A stretch of DNA of 64,000 nucleotides. Origin: Mangifera indica. Taxonomy: Eukaryota > Streptophyta > Magnoliopsida > Sapindales > Anacardiaceae. Made by a program: the position numbers and the translations under genes. The stretch is taken from contig NC_058151.1 in assembly GCF_011075055.1 (NCBI RefSeq), positions 7,892,251 to 7,956,250 of the forward strand, written 5' to 3'. The notes under the pieces are model-generated. The model was not told the origin of the DNA and did not search any database. It saw only the letters and a program-made list of their open reading frames with translations. This document shows, in pieces, positions 11,410 through 22,417 of the stretch. Each line of letters opens with the position of its first letter. The stretch's first letter is position 1.

Positions 11410-13611
11410 TCAGACCTACCATTTAGTAAAATTTTTATAAAAATTATACCTGTATTTGTTTTAATTAATTTTATATGTTGATTGCACGTAATTGGAATTA
11501 GTTAGAATAGAATTGGAAAAGATGAATTGCAATTGTATTGTTGCATAATTTGTTAAGTATCATGTACAATGTAAGTTATGTTAAATTATTGAGGGATGAT
11601 TCCTAAAATTTCTGTTTGAGTTTTATTGATAAATGTAGGTTTGTTTCGGTTGAATGCCATAGATTTTGTATTATTACATGAAATTGTTTTCTACTTATAT
11701 TGATTGCATGATTTGAGGGTTGTTATTAGAGTAAGTATAGTTTACGCATTATATTTCGTTGCACCGGCAAATTGGCTTGCCTTAAATTGGGAAATTTTCT
11801 TGATTGTTTGTCGCTGGAAAAACTACTATGCATGATTGACACGAAGCCGTGTATGTGCACCTGGCACCATATGGTGGTGCCTGGTGCTAGGTGTAAACTT
11901 TCTGGTACAGTGTGGTGGTGCACAGCTGGACATTCCTTGGCTAGTCGTGACCTTTATGTGGTACCAATCATGTTTATTGGTTGATTTCTAGTCGTGTCCA
12001 ATGTCTTCCAATCATGTCCTCTAGCCATGTATCATTTAGGAATTTTGGCAAATTTTAGAAGCATGGCTGGACACTTTACCTGCATGTCTGACAAAGTTAA
12101 AAATATCAGTTTAGTCTTGTTTTTATTGAATAAGGACTGAATTAAAATTTTCTTGAGCTTTAGGATTGAATTACAATTTTGAAAAACGTTAAAGACCAAA
12201 AGAATTTAACACTTGGGATAATAATAATTAAAATTTAATTTTTAATTGGTATGTATATGTATGGATGTATGTATTCATGGTGCCTAGTACACATCCAATA
12301 AACCTTTGTGAATGTTATTATTCATTTATTTCTTTTTTGGTTGTAATTTTTAAATAGAGTCTACGAATCCTACCTTTACCCTCTTTCTTTTTTTAGATTA
12401 GGTTGTTTTTATTATCTTAGAATTATGTAACTAGGAAATGAAACCATATAATAATTAAAGATAAGACATGAAAGGACAAACATGAAGACTCGAAGATGAA
12501 GATTCACCTAGATTGACTAATCAAACTCCTCTTGGCTGGAGAGACTTGGCATACTTTATTTTTACATTATAGATTATATGTGTAGGTTTTATTTTGCAAA
12601 TATCACCTAATATGCTGCTTAAGATCTAATGAGACTAATTATTAAAACCCTAAATTTAAATATTAAGTCTAGGGCAAAGGATTATTTCCTATCCAAGTTT
12701 TAGCATAATCTCAAAAACACACCTACGATAGTAGAAAAACCCAAATACCCACCTATGAGCTTACTTCTGTTAAAATTTTCTATTAAAAGGAAGGGTAAAA
12801 TCATCATTTTCCTTTAAATCCTAAAACCCTAAAAATTTATATCATTTTCCCTCTAGGATTAAGTTTGGAAAAGTGATATTTTTCCCTTTTTCAAATTTCT
12901 CGATGAGTTTCTAGTGAACAACGGCCACTCTCTCCCTCTCGATGATAACTCTTCCTCTGATTGGATTTCATATCGATTCTTTGAATCAAGACGAAACTTT
13001 TCATTTGGATGATGAAGGCGTCGTCTAAACAAGTTGTTGTCATCTTTGAAGTCTACCTTTGGTCTAGATACATAGTCATCATCTAGATGATGATGATTCA
13101 TCTTGATGATGTTTTAGTCATCCAGCAAAGGGTTTCATCTAGATTCAAGAATCTAGTTGAAATCTAGTTAAGACGAGAGGGATTTGGATAGAGAGAAGGC
13201 ATCGAAACAAGAGTGGTTATCATTCACTAAGAAATTTAAAAGAAGGGAAAATGTCACTTTTCAAAACTTAATCCTATGGGGGAAATGTTATAAACTTTTG
13301 GGGTTTTAGGGTTTAGAGATAAAATGATAACTTTACCCTTCCCTCTAATAGAAAATTTCAACAAACGTTAATCCATGGATAGGTATTTGGGTTTTCAACT
13401 ATCGCGGGTATGTTTTAAGATTAGGTTAAAACTTGGGTGGGAAATTTTTCTTTGCCCTATAGTTTATAATTTAATTGATGTCTTCTAATATGACACTCCA
13501 GTTAAGGCCCTAGTTGTTGAAACCTTATTCGTTAAAGCGAAGGGTATACTTTTACCAAGTGAAAAATTAGAAGTTAATTATATTTGGTTCAACTTAACCA
13601 ATGTACTTTGC
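11410..13611 (+). other. Angela-like copia leader, copy A (with nested MITE)
   Basis: 11410-12671 and 13458-13611 align by eye with leader B (15203-16600): shared are TTTTAATTAATTT near 11460/15250, AGTATCATGTA near 11560/15320, and AATGTACTTTGCTTGT near 13597/16562. It is non-coding. The alignment stops at about 13611, where sequence from the middle of LTR B begins, so copy A lost its gag, pol and 3' LTR at an illegitimate junction with copy B. Confidence 0.7.
12672..13457. mobile_element. Mutator-like MITE 1 with ~230-bp inverted arms
   Basis: It starts GGGCAAAGG and ends with the inverse, TTTGCCC. The arms match over roughly 230 bases (left: ATTTCCTATCCAAGTTTTAGC; right, inverted: ATTTCCCACCCAAGTTTTAAC). 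The flanks 12663-12671 and 13458-13466 agree at 6 of 9 positions, as expected for an aged 9-bp Mutator-type duplication. The ends resemble those of MITE 2 at 50975, so they form one family. The 330-bp centre (12900-13230) is not palindromic and has no recognised domain. No transposase is present. Confidence 0.8.
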
Positions 13612-15190
13612 TTGTACTAATCATAGGAACCTCATGTACACTTTTACTAGTCATTCTAAAAATGTCTATAATCCCGACATTAAAATGAACAAGGACCTAT
13701 ATAATGATGATAAGATTATTATAGTGTTGAGCGACCCCACCAAAAATGGCAACATTTCTCATGTGTCAAAGTTGTTGTAAACAACTTGGTGTAATCCATG
13801 GGTGCACATTGTACACATCTTCTTTAGACTAACACGACCAATGGATATCCATATGGATGGTTACTTCAGTGTCTATGGAATAAATCTTTGAACACCACGG
13901 GTGCATGTGATCCTTTACTTAAGGTCGCTAGATCGTCTCGTATAGTGATCAATATAGTTCGATGCTACCTAACATGCCACCATAATTAGGGTAATTATAA
14001 AGGTAGTAATTGACCATATCATAAGATACATGAAGACTATGGTTGATTGATAAAGGATTCATCACTCCTAAGCATGAGAGAAGATATCTCATATAAGAAT
14101 ACTAAATGACATATATGATAGCTAGAATTTATAGCCATAGTGGGATGAGGTTATTGCCTAATCCATCTTAGTTATCGATGTATATCAATTCATACTAAGG
14201 AACTACTAAGATAGACATTTTTCTATGTCTCAGCCTTGGAAGATGTTGGTGGATAAAAGTATTGAATTGCACATAACTGTGATGTCATAAAAGCTTAAAG
14301 AGATATCCATTGACACTTTGTGATGATGGAGACCAATCTTGGTTTATGTCTAAATTTAACCTGAATTCAGATACTACTACCAATTTGATATTGAGCTTAT
14401 GGGTCACACACATTAGGGGTTGATTCGAACCCAAAGGTGAGGATTATTTGATGATAATTTTACTGTTAAAGGAAAGAGAGAATTTGATTGACCGCACTTT
14501 GACTAAGGAAGACCTTGGTTTGCATAGTGCCACCTAGCACCATGCAAATTATAAAAAGGGTGGCATAACTGGGCAAATTGTCCAATCGTGTAAGGCTAAA
14601 GTGTATGTCAAGTAGCACACTTATGTGCCACTAATGCATGCCTTGAAAACACATTGGGCAACACACTTGTGTGTTACCCGTGCATGTTATAAAACATGTC
14701 AGCTATGCATGTTTACATGCCAACCATGCATGTGTGTTGAAGGTGCCAAGTCTAGATGAAATCTTTGTTGTACTTGTACACCTAAACATATTTAAAGCAT
14801 GTTAGAATTAAAGAAAAAGAGGAAGACATACACAGTAGAAGTTTTAGCTATCGGTTTTCTAATTTTCTCTCATTCTTATTGTGAACACAAATAATCCAAT
14901 AAAGAAGCCTTAGTAGTCTTCTCCCTAGATTAATTCTTATGTGTTTGTGCTTAGTGTGGATACTAAGGTGCCACCTCTCGAGAGTTGGATAACATTTACT
15001 CTCAAGCCATGTGAAGATTTAGAAGAGCCACCAGCGCAGGTATAAAGTCTAAAATGCCTTATATGTTTCTTGTATGTTCATGATTGTATGTCTAAAACAG
15101 GTATCCTAGTTAAGGTTATTAGGATTTTTTATTTTTTTAAATTTTAATTATACTATGTTGCCGATTATTGGCACCTTGAAAATCTTATGA
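13612..15190 (+). mobile_element. Angela-like copia LTR B (5' LTR, left end truncated)
   Basis: It aligns with LTR C from about 36340 onward, so roughly the first 130 bases are missing. It ends just before a primer site at 15191 with the shared terminal block TTGGCACCTTGAAAA. No ORF. Together with LTR C it brackets a copia coding region that reads in the same direction. Confidence 0.78.
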
Positions 15191-15202
15191 TGGTATTAGA
15201 GA
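15191..15202 (+). other. Primer-binding site of copia copy B
   Basis: TGGTATTAGAGA matches 10 of 12 bases of the initiator tRNA-Met complement TGGTATCAGAGC and directly follows LTR B. Confidence 0.75.
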
Positions 15203-17078
15203 CACTATTTGGTATATTTTAATGAAAATATATACTTGTTGGATTGTTTTAATTAATTTCATATGTTCGATACATGTAATTAGATTAATCAAGACTAAAA
15301 TTGGTACAATTTATTGAGTATCATGTATAACATAAACTATGTTAAATTACTGAGTGATGGAATCTGAATGTTTGTTTGAGTTTTGTTAGGATTTGCATGT
15401 TGAATTTTGGTTGGAAGTCATAGGTTTTGTGTCATTGCATGAAATCGTCTTTGAATCCTACTGACTGCATGATTTGAGGTTGCTGCCAATGTGAATACAG
15501 TTTATGTGTTGTATTCCCTCATTAGGTGATTAGCTTGTCGAGAATATTAGTTTTTGGATTTTTTATCGCTGGAAAACCCAAAAAAGTAGGTCTGGAAACC
15601 CCCCTAATGACTTTTTCCCTATTGTGTAGGAAGGGTGTTTGGTAGAATGGCCATGCACCAAGACATGGCATAATTAGACCATTTTGGTCCAGTATCATGC
15701 ACTTTTGTGCATGGCATGGTTGGACCAATTTTGGTCCAATCTAGTTGTTCCTCTTTATGCATCCACCCTGGTTGCATTCCAGCTGTGTCCAAGCCGTGAT
15801 TTCAGTCGTGTAGTATTCTAGAATTTTGTTGAATTCTAGATGAATGGTTGGACAACACGCCTACATGCCCGGTAAATTGAAAATTATGATTTAGTCCTAT
15901 TTTTCGAATTTAGACTAAATTAAGATTTTCTTGAGCTTGAGGGTTGAATTATAATTTTATAAAACTTTAAAGACCAAAAGTAATTCAACACTTGAGATAA
16001 TAATAATTAAAATCTAATTTTTAATTGATATGCATGTGTATAGATGTATGTATGCATGATGCCCATTACAAAACTAAAGAAACCTTTGTAAATGTTTTTA
16101 AATTTTTATTTCATTTTTGAGTTGTAATTCCTAAATAGGGCTTGCACACCCTGTCTTTGTCCTCTTTCTTCTTTTTGTTTAGGTTGTTTTATTTTCTTAG
16201 AATTTTGTAACGGTGAAATAAAGTCATGCAATAATTGAAAACTAGAGATGAAAGGATAAGTGCGAAGGCTAAAAGATGAAGCTCACCTAAGTTGACCAAT
16301 CAAACTTTTATTAGCTCAAGAAGTTTAACATTAGTTATGGTTGTGTGCTGGCACGTTTTTATTTTACATTGTAGAATGTATTATAGGTTTTATTTTACAA
16401 ATATCACCTAACATACGGCTTAAAATCTAATGAAACCAAATAATAAAACCATAAACTTAAATATTAAGTCTCAGATTTAATCGGTGTATTCTAACATGAC
16501 ACCCTAATTAAGCCCTTATTCATTGGAACCTTGTTTGCCAAAGCAAAGGGTCCGATTTAACTAATGTACTTTGCTTGTTCGCAAAAGCGAAGGTGAAGTA
16601 TTTTTGAGGATGAATAACGAATGCATTTGTCAATGCAAAGTGATATGTAGTATCCACCCTACTGATACCAAAAGTTACATTTTAGGTCATATGATTATTG
16701 GGGTAACATCTAACTTGAGATCTTGGGATTTTGGTGATTAATTTGAAATTTACCTATTTAATTAATTCAAACTTGTTCCTTAAAGCAAAGGGGAGAATTA
16801 ATGTGATCTTGGGATTTTGGTGATTAATTTGAAATTTACCTGTTTAATTAATTCAAACTTGTTCCTTAAAGCGAAGGGAAGAATTAATGCAATGGAATCT
16901 CAATCCACTAGAAAGTTCATCGAAATTTCCTGAGTTCAATAATAGATCACTTAATCACCATTAGCTTGAGGAAAATAGTAGGACCATTTTAGTTATTAAA
17001 TCCGTAATTAAAGTGAATATTAATAACTAAATAAAATTACTAATTCTTTATCTGTAAATTATAGATCACTTAATTGTC
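15203..17078 (+). other. Angela-like copia leader, copy B
   Basis: A ~1.9 kb non-coding stretch between primer site and gag. A leader this long, with LTRs of ~1.7 kb, is characteristic of Angela/BARE-type copia elements. It holds the tandem duplication listed at 16719. I see no gene in it; the minus-strand frame at 15522-15728 has no domain. Confidence 0.7.
16719..16890. repeat. 86-bp tandem duplication in copia leader B
   Basis: Two direct units, 16719-16804 and 16805-16890, differ at 4 of 86 positions by my count, all of them transitions. The unit begins GATCTTGGGATTTTGG and contains an AAAGCRAAGG tract. Confidence 0.92.
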
Positions 17079-17850
17079 ATGTCAAACCTAATGTATTGAT
17101 CAATTCTCAAAAAAGAAAATAGGCTTACTGAAAGTAATTTCACTGATTGGTATAGAAATCTTCAGATTATTCTACGTCAGAAGAAGAGGTCGTATATCCT
17201 TAAAGGGTCGTTACCCCCTCAGCCTAGTCTTGATGCCACCCAAGAGCACTTTATGGAAGTTTAATGTCTCATGTTGACTTCTATGTCACCAAAGCTTCAA
17301 AAACAACATTAGGAAAAGGATGCGTAATCGATACTTGCACACTTTTGAGAGTTATATGACAGTTGTATGAGGGTTGAATGATATAAGGTGTTAAGTGCGT
17401 TGTTTGATTGTAAACTCTCTAACGAAAGACAAGTTGGCTTTTATGTGGTCAAGATTATTGGATACATTGAGTGGTTGGCGAGCTTAGGCTTCATCATGGA
17501 CAATGAGCTTGTCGTTGACCTAGTGCTAAAATCTTTCCTTATATCATAGGCTAATTTCATCATGAATTTTAACTTGAACAAAAAGGAGAAAACCCTTGAG
17601 GAGGTGTTGTATGTGCTCAGATAGGTTGAATAAGAAGTACAAAAGGTAGTTTTGACTAATATACTTGTGGTTAAAGCCTAAGCATTAAAAGTCAAGGTTA
17701 AGACTAAGCCCAAGCCCAAAACAAAGAAGTAACATGATACTTCTACTTAGCTTACAAGCGGTGTAGGCAAGGGAACAGTTGTCTGCTTCTATTATGGCAC
17801 GACGAGTCATTGGAGGAAATATTCGAGGCTTTCCTAGAGAACAACATGAA
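17079..17850 (+). pseudogene. Angela-like copia gag, copy B
   Basis: From the ATG at 17079 the frame reads (stop at codon 7) ILKKENRLTESNFTDWYRNL and then RSYILKGSLP, the gag N-terminal block of Angela/BARE elements. Frames drift through many stops. The zinc knuckle at 17784-17830 reads CFYYGTTSHWRKYSR: against the family pattern C-F-Y-C-x4-H-W-K-R-N-C, the second and last cysteines are lost (Y in each place), so nucleic-acid binding would be abolished. Gag is the nucleocapsid of the virus-like particle. Confidence 0.82.
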
Positions 17851-18231
17851 GAAGGTAACTAAAGTCTTTACTTCAAGTATATTTGTCATTGAGATAAACT
17901 ATTCTTCTTGTTCATCTTGGGTTGTAAACACAAGATGTGATTTTCATATTTGTTCTAATATGCAGGGAATATGATAAAGTAGATTATGCGCTAAAGGAGA
18001 GATTAACCTATATGTTAGAAATAGAGCATGTGTTGCTACATTAGCTATAGATGTTTATTATCTTAGGTTGCCCATTGGACTAGTTTTAGAATTAAAACAT
18101 TGTTATTGTGTTCCTTTTGTTTCTAGAAACGTAGTTTTTATGTCTATTTTTGACAAAGAGGAATATGCATTTTTATTGCTAGTAGTATTATAACCATAAA
18201 CTTAAATAATATTTTCTATGGAACAACTGAA
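17851..18231 (+). pseudogene. Angela-like copia protease, copy B
   Basis: The reading FVIEINYSSCSSWVVNTRC then HICSNMQG matches the Angela/BARE protease start (F-V-I-E-I-N-L-x-x-S-x-S-W-V-x-D-T-G). The catalytic D-T-G is now N-T-R, so the aspartic protease would be inactive. Then follow RACVATLAIDVYYLRLPIG and LVLELKHCYCVPFVSRNVVF, also typical. Confidence 0.8.
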
Positions 18232-18413
18232 TTGCATAATGGTTTATATATTCTAAAACTGGATAATGAAATCCTCAATGTACAAAATAGTAAACAATCG
18301 AAATCGAGCAATTTGAATACCATATATTTGTGGTATTATAGGCTAAGCCACATAAGATTGAAACGTATATCAACATTTTTGAACAAAGAGTCTTGCAATC
18401 ATTTGACTTCTAG
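18232..18413 (+). pseudogene. Copia GAG-pre-integrase domain, copy B
   Basis: Open for about 60 codons: HNGLYILKLDNEI, then LWYYRLSHIRLKRISTF, equivalent to the family motif L-W-H-x-R-L-G-H-I-x-x-K-R-I that precedes the integrase zinc finger. The domain is cut at 18413 by a solo LTR and resumes at 19154 (ESCLMGKMAKTPF in the consensus register). Confidence 0.85.
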
Positions 18414-19148
18414 TGATGTATTTTCGGCCACTTCTCTAACTCTAGCTTCCAAGTCTCTATCAAATCTCCATTTGGCTCAAGCCACCATTGAGAATGAAGA
18501 ATTAGCTCTATGCAAGCCCAACTTTTTATAGAATAATAGTGACATTTTTTCTTATTGCATTTATTTAGAGTATGACATGACTTATTTTATGTGGTTTAGA
18601 GTGAATTAAAGGCTAGAGTGAATTATTTTATTAAAAACCTATGTACACATATATTTTGTCACCACTTACTCCTTATATAAAGTGGCTATGCTTTGTAAAA
18701 GGGGGTTTTTTTCTTTTGAAAGAAAATTTGAAGAAGCTTTGTTGGCTTTTTTTCTTATTTCCTTTATCCAATCATTCTTGGTGGAAGACCCCAAGGTTGG
18801 TGGAACTTTCCTTTATGCCTTGGTTACATTTTATGTTTCCTTAGAAATCCAAATTAGAGTGTGTATGTGTGTTAATTTTGATTATAGCAGAGAGTTACAG
18901 TATAATTACCATTTCTGCCACTGCATTCTACTTGTAACTTGATTGTCTTACTCTACACTAATTGTGTACGTCTATAGCTTGAAAGAAAGTTCATTGTGTT
19001 GTGATTATGATGAAATGAATTCGGTTGGATTTGGAGTTGATTTGGTTGGTTAAACTGCAAGAACAAAAAAACTACTCAAACCACAGGAACAGTGAAAACA
19101 GTTTTTGATTTTTGGTTTCTTCTTGCATGTTTGGATGAATATGCACCA
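18414..19148 (+). mobile_element. Solo LTR of the ~1 kb 'TGATGTAT' family, copy iii
   Basis: It starts TGATGTATTTTCGGCC and ends ATATGCACCA. A perfect TCTAG duplication flanks it (18409-18413, 19149-19153). It is 735 bp; compared with copy iv it lacks about 240 bp at 18515-18521, where the join carries the repeat AGCCCA seen at both edges of the missing segment in copy iv. It interrupts the copia integrase. Confidence 0.92.
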
Positions 19149-19153
19149 TCTAG

Positions 19154-20593
19154 CCATATAATGAATGCAAATCGTGCCAATTAGGTAAGATGGCCAAAAC
19201 ACCCTTCACTGTACACAGTGAAAAGATAATTGAACTATTAGGGATCATTTATAGCAATATATGTAGGCCCATGACAATGTTTAGTAGATATGAGAAAACT
19301 TATTTCGTCACATTTACTAATGACTTTAGTTGAGATGACTATATGTTTTTGATGAAACACAAGTCTAAATGCTTTGATAAATTCAAAGAATTTAATAATG
19401 AAATAGAAAAGTAACTTGAGAAACAAATTAAAATCCTCCAAAGTGATCAAAAAGGTGAATACTTGAGTACTGAATTTAGACAATACTTGAAGGAATATTG
19501 AGATAGTATCTCAACTCACTCCTCTTGATACACCGTAGCATAATGGTTTATCCGAATAGAGGAATAAGAACTTGATGGAAATGGTTAGGTCCATGATGAG
19601 TTTCACCGATCTACCTATGTTTTTCTATGGTCATGCCTTACAAATTACTACATTTACATTGAATTGTAATCTATCTAAATCTTTGGATAAAACTTCATAT
19701 GAGTTATGGACTGGGCAAAAGCCCAATCTGGATTACTTGAGGATTTTTGGTTGTGAAGCTTATGTCTATAAAGTGTCTTTATGGGGTACTTGAAAGTCAC
19801 CAAAAGGTCGTTTGGTTCTAGTTTTTGAAGATTACCTTGGTAATCTATCTTTTATTCCCTTGTTTGATTTGTCAGTAATAAATTATTACAGTAATCTTCT
19901 ATTACCAATGTTGACGCAACAGGTAATATAGGTGATAATCTGATTACCACCTTCACCTTAGGTATTTAAAGATTACCAAGATAATCTTGATTTTGTTATA
20001 ATTATATTATTATTTATTAATTTTTTGAGATAAAAATAAATTTATTTTTAATTAATATGACAAATAATATAAAAAAATATTTAAAAATAATTATATTCAA
20101 GGGTATTTAAGTAAAATAATTTACTAGTAATATTTTATTACATTTAACCAAACACAATAATTATTTATACTTATCAAATTTTATCAAACATAGTAATCAT
20201 TTATACTTAGTAATCATCTAAGTAATCTCTCTTCAAGGTAATCTTTTTATTTTGGTAATAAAACATTATCCAAACCAAACGCCCCCTAAGGGATATTGTT
20301 TCTACCACCCTGAGTAGCAAAAGCTCTTTGTTGCTTGTATAGACATGTTTCTTGACAAAGAATTCTTCTCTAAAGAACTAATGGGAGGACGGTGTAGCTT
20401 GATGAAGTTCCTATGTTAGACAAGATGATATGTCATCACAAATGGTTAATCATAATGAGGAAGTTCCTCCACTTCAGGTAGAACAACCTCAATGCACACA
20501 AGAGTTATGTAAGTCTACACGAGTGCGTTAGAAGCTAGAGAGATTTGGTTTTCTTCTAACACAGTACGGTGATATATTGGTCATTAATGAAAC
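19154..20593 (+). pseudogene. Angela-like copia integrase, copy B (interrupted)
   Basis: 19154-19803 gives TPFTVHSEKIIELLG, YFVTFTNDFS, LKHKSK-type residues, IKILQSDQKGEYLSTEF, HNGLSE, MVRSMMSFTDLPMFFYGHAL and YELWTGQKPNLDYLRIFGCE: the integrase core and the copia-specific tail. The D in FTNDFS and the D-x-x-x-x-E region are recognisable, with several stops. After the MITE, 20292-20593 continues with the linker VRXKLERFGFLLTQYGDILV found between integrase and RT. Integrase would insert the cDNA; this copy is dead. Confidence 0.87.
19808..20287. mobile_element. AT-rich MITE with CGTTTGGTT inverted ends
   Basis: Left end TCGTTTGGTTC and right end (inverted) GGCGTTTGGTTTGG share a ~10-bp terminal repeat; AAGG flanks both sides (19804-19807, 20288-20291). 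Removing it restores a continuous copia integrase frame (SPKG then the following aromatic block). GATTACC/GGTAATC words recur in both halves. No transposase. Superfamily uncertain: the flank could be a 3-bp (PIF/Harbinger-like) or 4-bp duplication. Confidence 0.7.
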
Positions 20594-20602
20594 CAAATCT
20601 TG

Positions 20603-20724
20603 CTTTTCTTCTAACACAGCACAGAGATTTGGTTGCCAATTGGTTTTCTTTTTGGCAATATGTTTTGTTGTTGTTTTTGTTTTTGTTTGATTTGTTTTTC
20701 ATAAAAAAAAAAAAAAGAGAAAAT
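20603..20724 (+). mobile_element. Short poly(A) retroposon with 9-bp TSD
   Basis: A 122-bp insert between two copies of CAAATCTTG (20594-20602, 20725-20733). It ends in an A-rich tail starting with a 14-A run (20703-20716). Its first bases, TTTTCTTCTAACACAG, nearly repeat copia sequence 60 bp upstream (20551-20566), so the 5' part may be filler copied from the target. It looks like a truncated non-LTR insertion. Confidence 0.6.
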
Positions 20725-20951
20725 CAAATCTTGGTTGTTGTTTCTCCTACCCTTGACACGTGCATTACTTATTTGGTGAAAGCACAAGGCTTTGATATAC
20801 TTTTTCAGTGGAGATTTCTTTTGAGTGGGGCATTACCTGTTATGCCAGGTTAACCACTTTTCCTTTGTTGTGCTTTACTAAAGCTTTATTTTATTTTTCC
20901 CATGCAACGTTCTACACTTTTGTTGGATAACGTGTAACCTATGCTTGAAAC

Positions 20952-22229
20952 TGTTGCCAATGGCTCGCAAGTATACGAGTCAATCAAGTAATATAGAAAG
21001 ATGTCGGTCCCACAGAGATTGGTTGTTGAATACTAGCTTGTTTTATAGTTTAAATTAGCTAGAGAAACAAAAATGCTATGGATTGGGATTGAATTAAAAA
21101 TAATAAAATAAAGCAACTAATTAAATCGAAATTATCAAAGGAAAATAATTACCTAACAAATTAAAAGTGAAATACCAATTATAGAGAACCCTAGGGTTTA
21201 TGATTTCACTATCAATTACTTAAAAATCAGTAACGAATCCAATTAAAATCAATGATAAGATGAATTGTTGATGGTTGATTATCCTATTTTACCCAATTCC
21301 TCTCTCAAGGTTAATTAGGAGTGTTAAGATTAAAAGCTTACCTACTTTCGTGGTATGTTGTTAATCAAAACCCATTAATTTCTATGATAATCAATTTGCC
21401 CACAAAAGATTTATATTTATCTTTAAATAAAACCCTAGGTTTAGCAAATGCATGAACTAATTGGGTATGTATTTCTCAATATCACACTCTAATCTACAAA
21501 CAAGCATGGCATTGGGCCCTAACACCAAGCAAGAAGTTAAAATCACAATTGCTAAATTGAACATTCATCATCATTAATTAAAATCAAAACCCATTACATA
21601 ATCCTTGAGAATTTATAGATTCATCATAAACCCTAGCAAAGGAAATTAGCTATTCATGGTTATAAAGTTCAAACTACAAGATAAAGTTGGAGAGAGAGAC
21701 ATTTTGAATCAATGAAAAAAGATAATAAGAGAGACAAGAAAAACTTTAAGGTCTTCAAATCTTGATTCTCTTGGGTCTTCTATCTTTAAGCTTGGATCTT
21801 CCCTCTTCTACTTATTTCTTGAAGCTTTCTCTCTCTAAAAATCCTTTGAACTGCTATATATTTGGTTCCCCCTTTGGAGAAGACGAAATTTTCTTTTTAT
21901 ACCTGTCACTTAACCCTATTTTCTATTTTCTTTTCTTTTTTTTTTATTTACGCCCAGTAATTATGGGCACCAATTATGACCATAAGACTGCCCATAATTA
22001 CTCTCTGCCTCTTAATGTAAACCCTTCACATTTGCTTCTTTAAGCTTCCATTTTCACTCTAAAAAGGGCTTGAATGACTCCAAATCATCTACAAATATAA
22101 TTCAAAGAACAAAATAAGATCAAGCCATCAAGATTAAATAAAACTTAAAGAATTTGACAAAATAGACCAAAATTCACTTTAAAACTATACTATTATAACC
22201 CTATTTGTGTGTATTTCATACACACATCA
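20952..22229 (+). mobile_element. Solo LTR (1278 bp) of a second LTR family
   Basis: It starts TGTTGCCAATGGCTCGCAAG, ends TACACACATCA, and has a perfect GAAAC duplication (20947-20951, 22230-22234). TG...CA termini with a 5-bp TSD and no coding region fit a solo LTR. The 'CTCGCAAGT...ACGAGTC' start and a 'CCTAGGGTTTATGATTTCACTATCAATTAC'-like block are also found, inverted, at 48564-48025, defining a family. No internal domain is in the window, so its superfamily is unknown. Confidence 0.85.
21956..22002. repeat. 13-bp perfect hairpin in the 1278-bp LTR
   Basis: AGTAATTATGGGC at 21956-21968 and its exact reverse complement at 21990-22002 enclose a 21-base loop. It follows a T-rich tract (21930-21948) and lies ~230 bp before the LTR end. 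It could be an RNA hairpin near the transcript end, but that is a guess. Confidence 0.8.
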
Positions 22230-22417
22230 GAAACTACCTTACACTAAAATAGTAAGTCATCTAGTGGCATGGGAAAGTCGTCTGAATCTGTTCCATTTTG
22301 TCTGAGTCTATGGATAATGCTAGAAAGGGGGAAAAGAAGGCTTCTTAGAACTTTCTCTTCACCTTTAAGAAATCAAATGTAAAGCTGGAGTTTTTTAGAC
22401 CAAAAGGTAGAGATGCT

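Noticed and set aside
16600..16900. CRISPR-like or satellite array from the repeated leader unit
   Set aside because: Only two units in direct contact without spacers; a simple tandem duplication.
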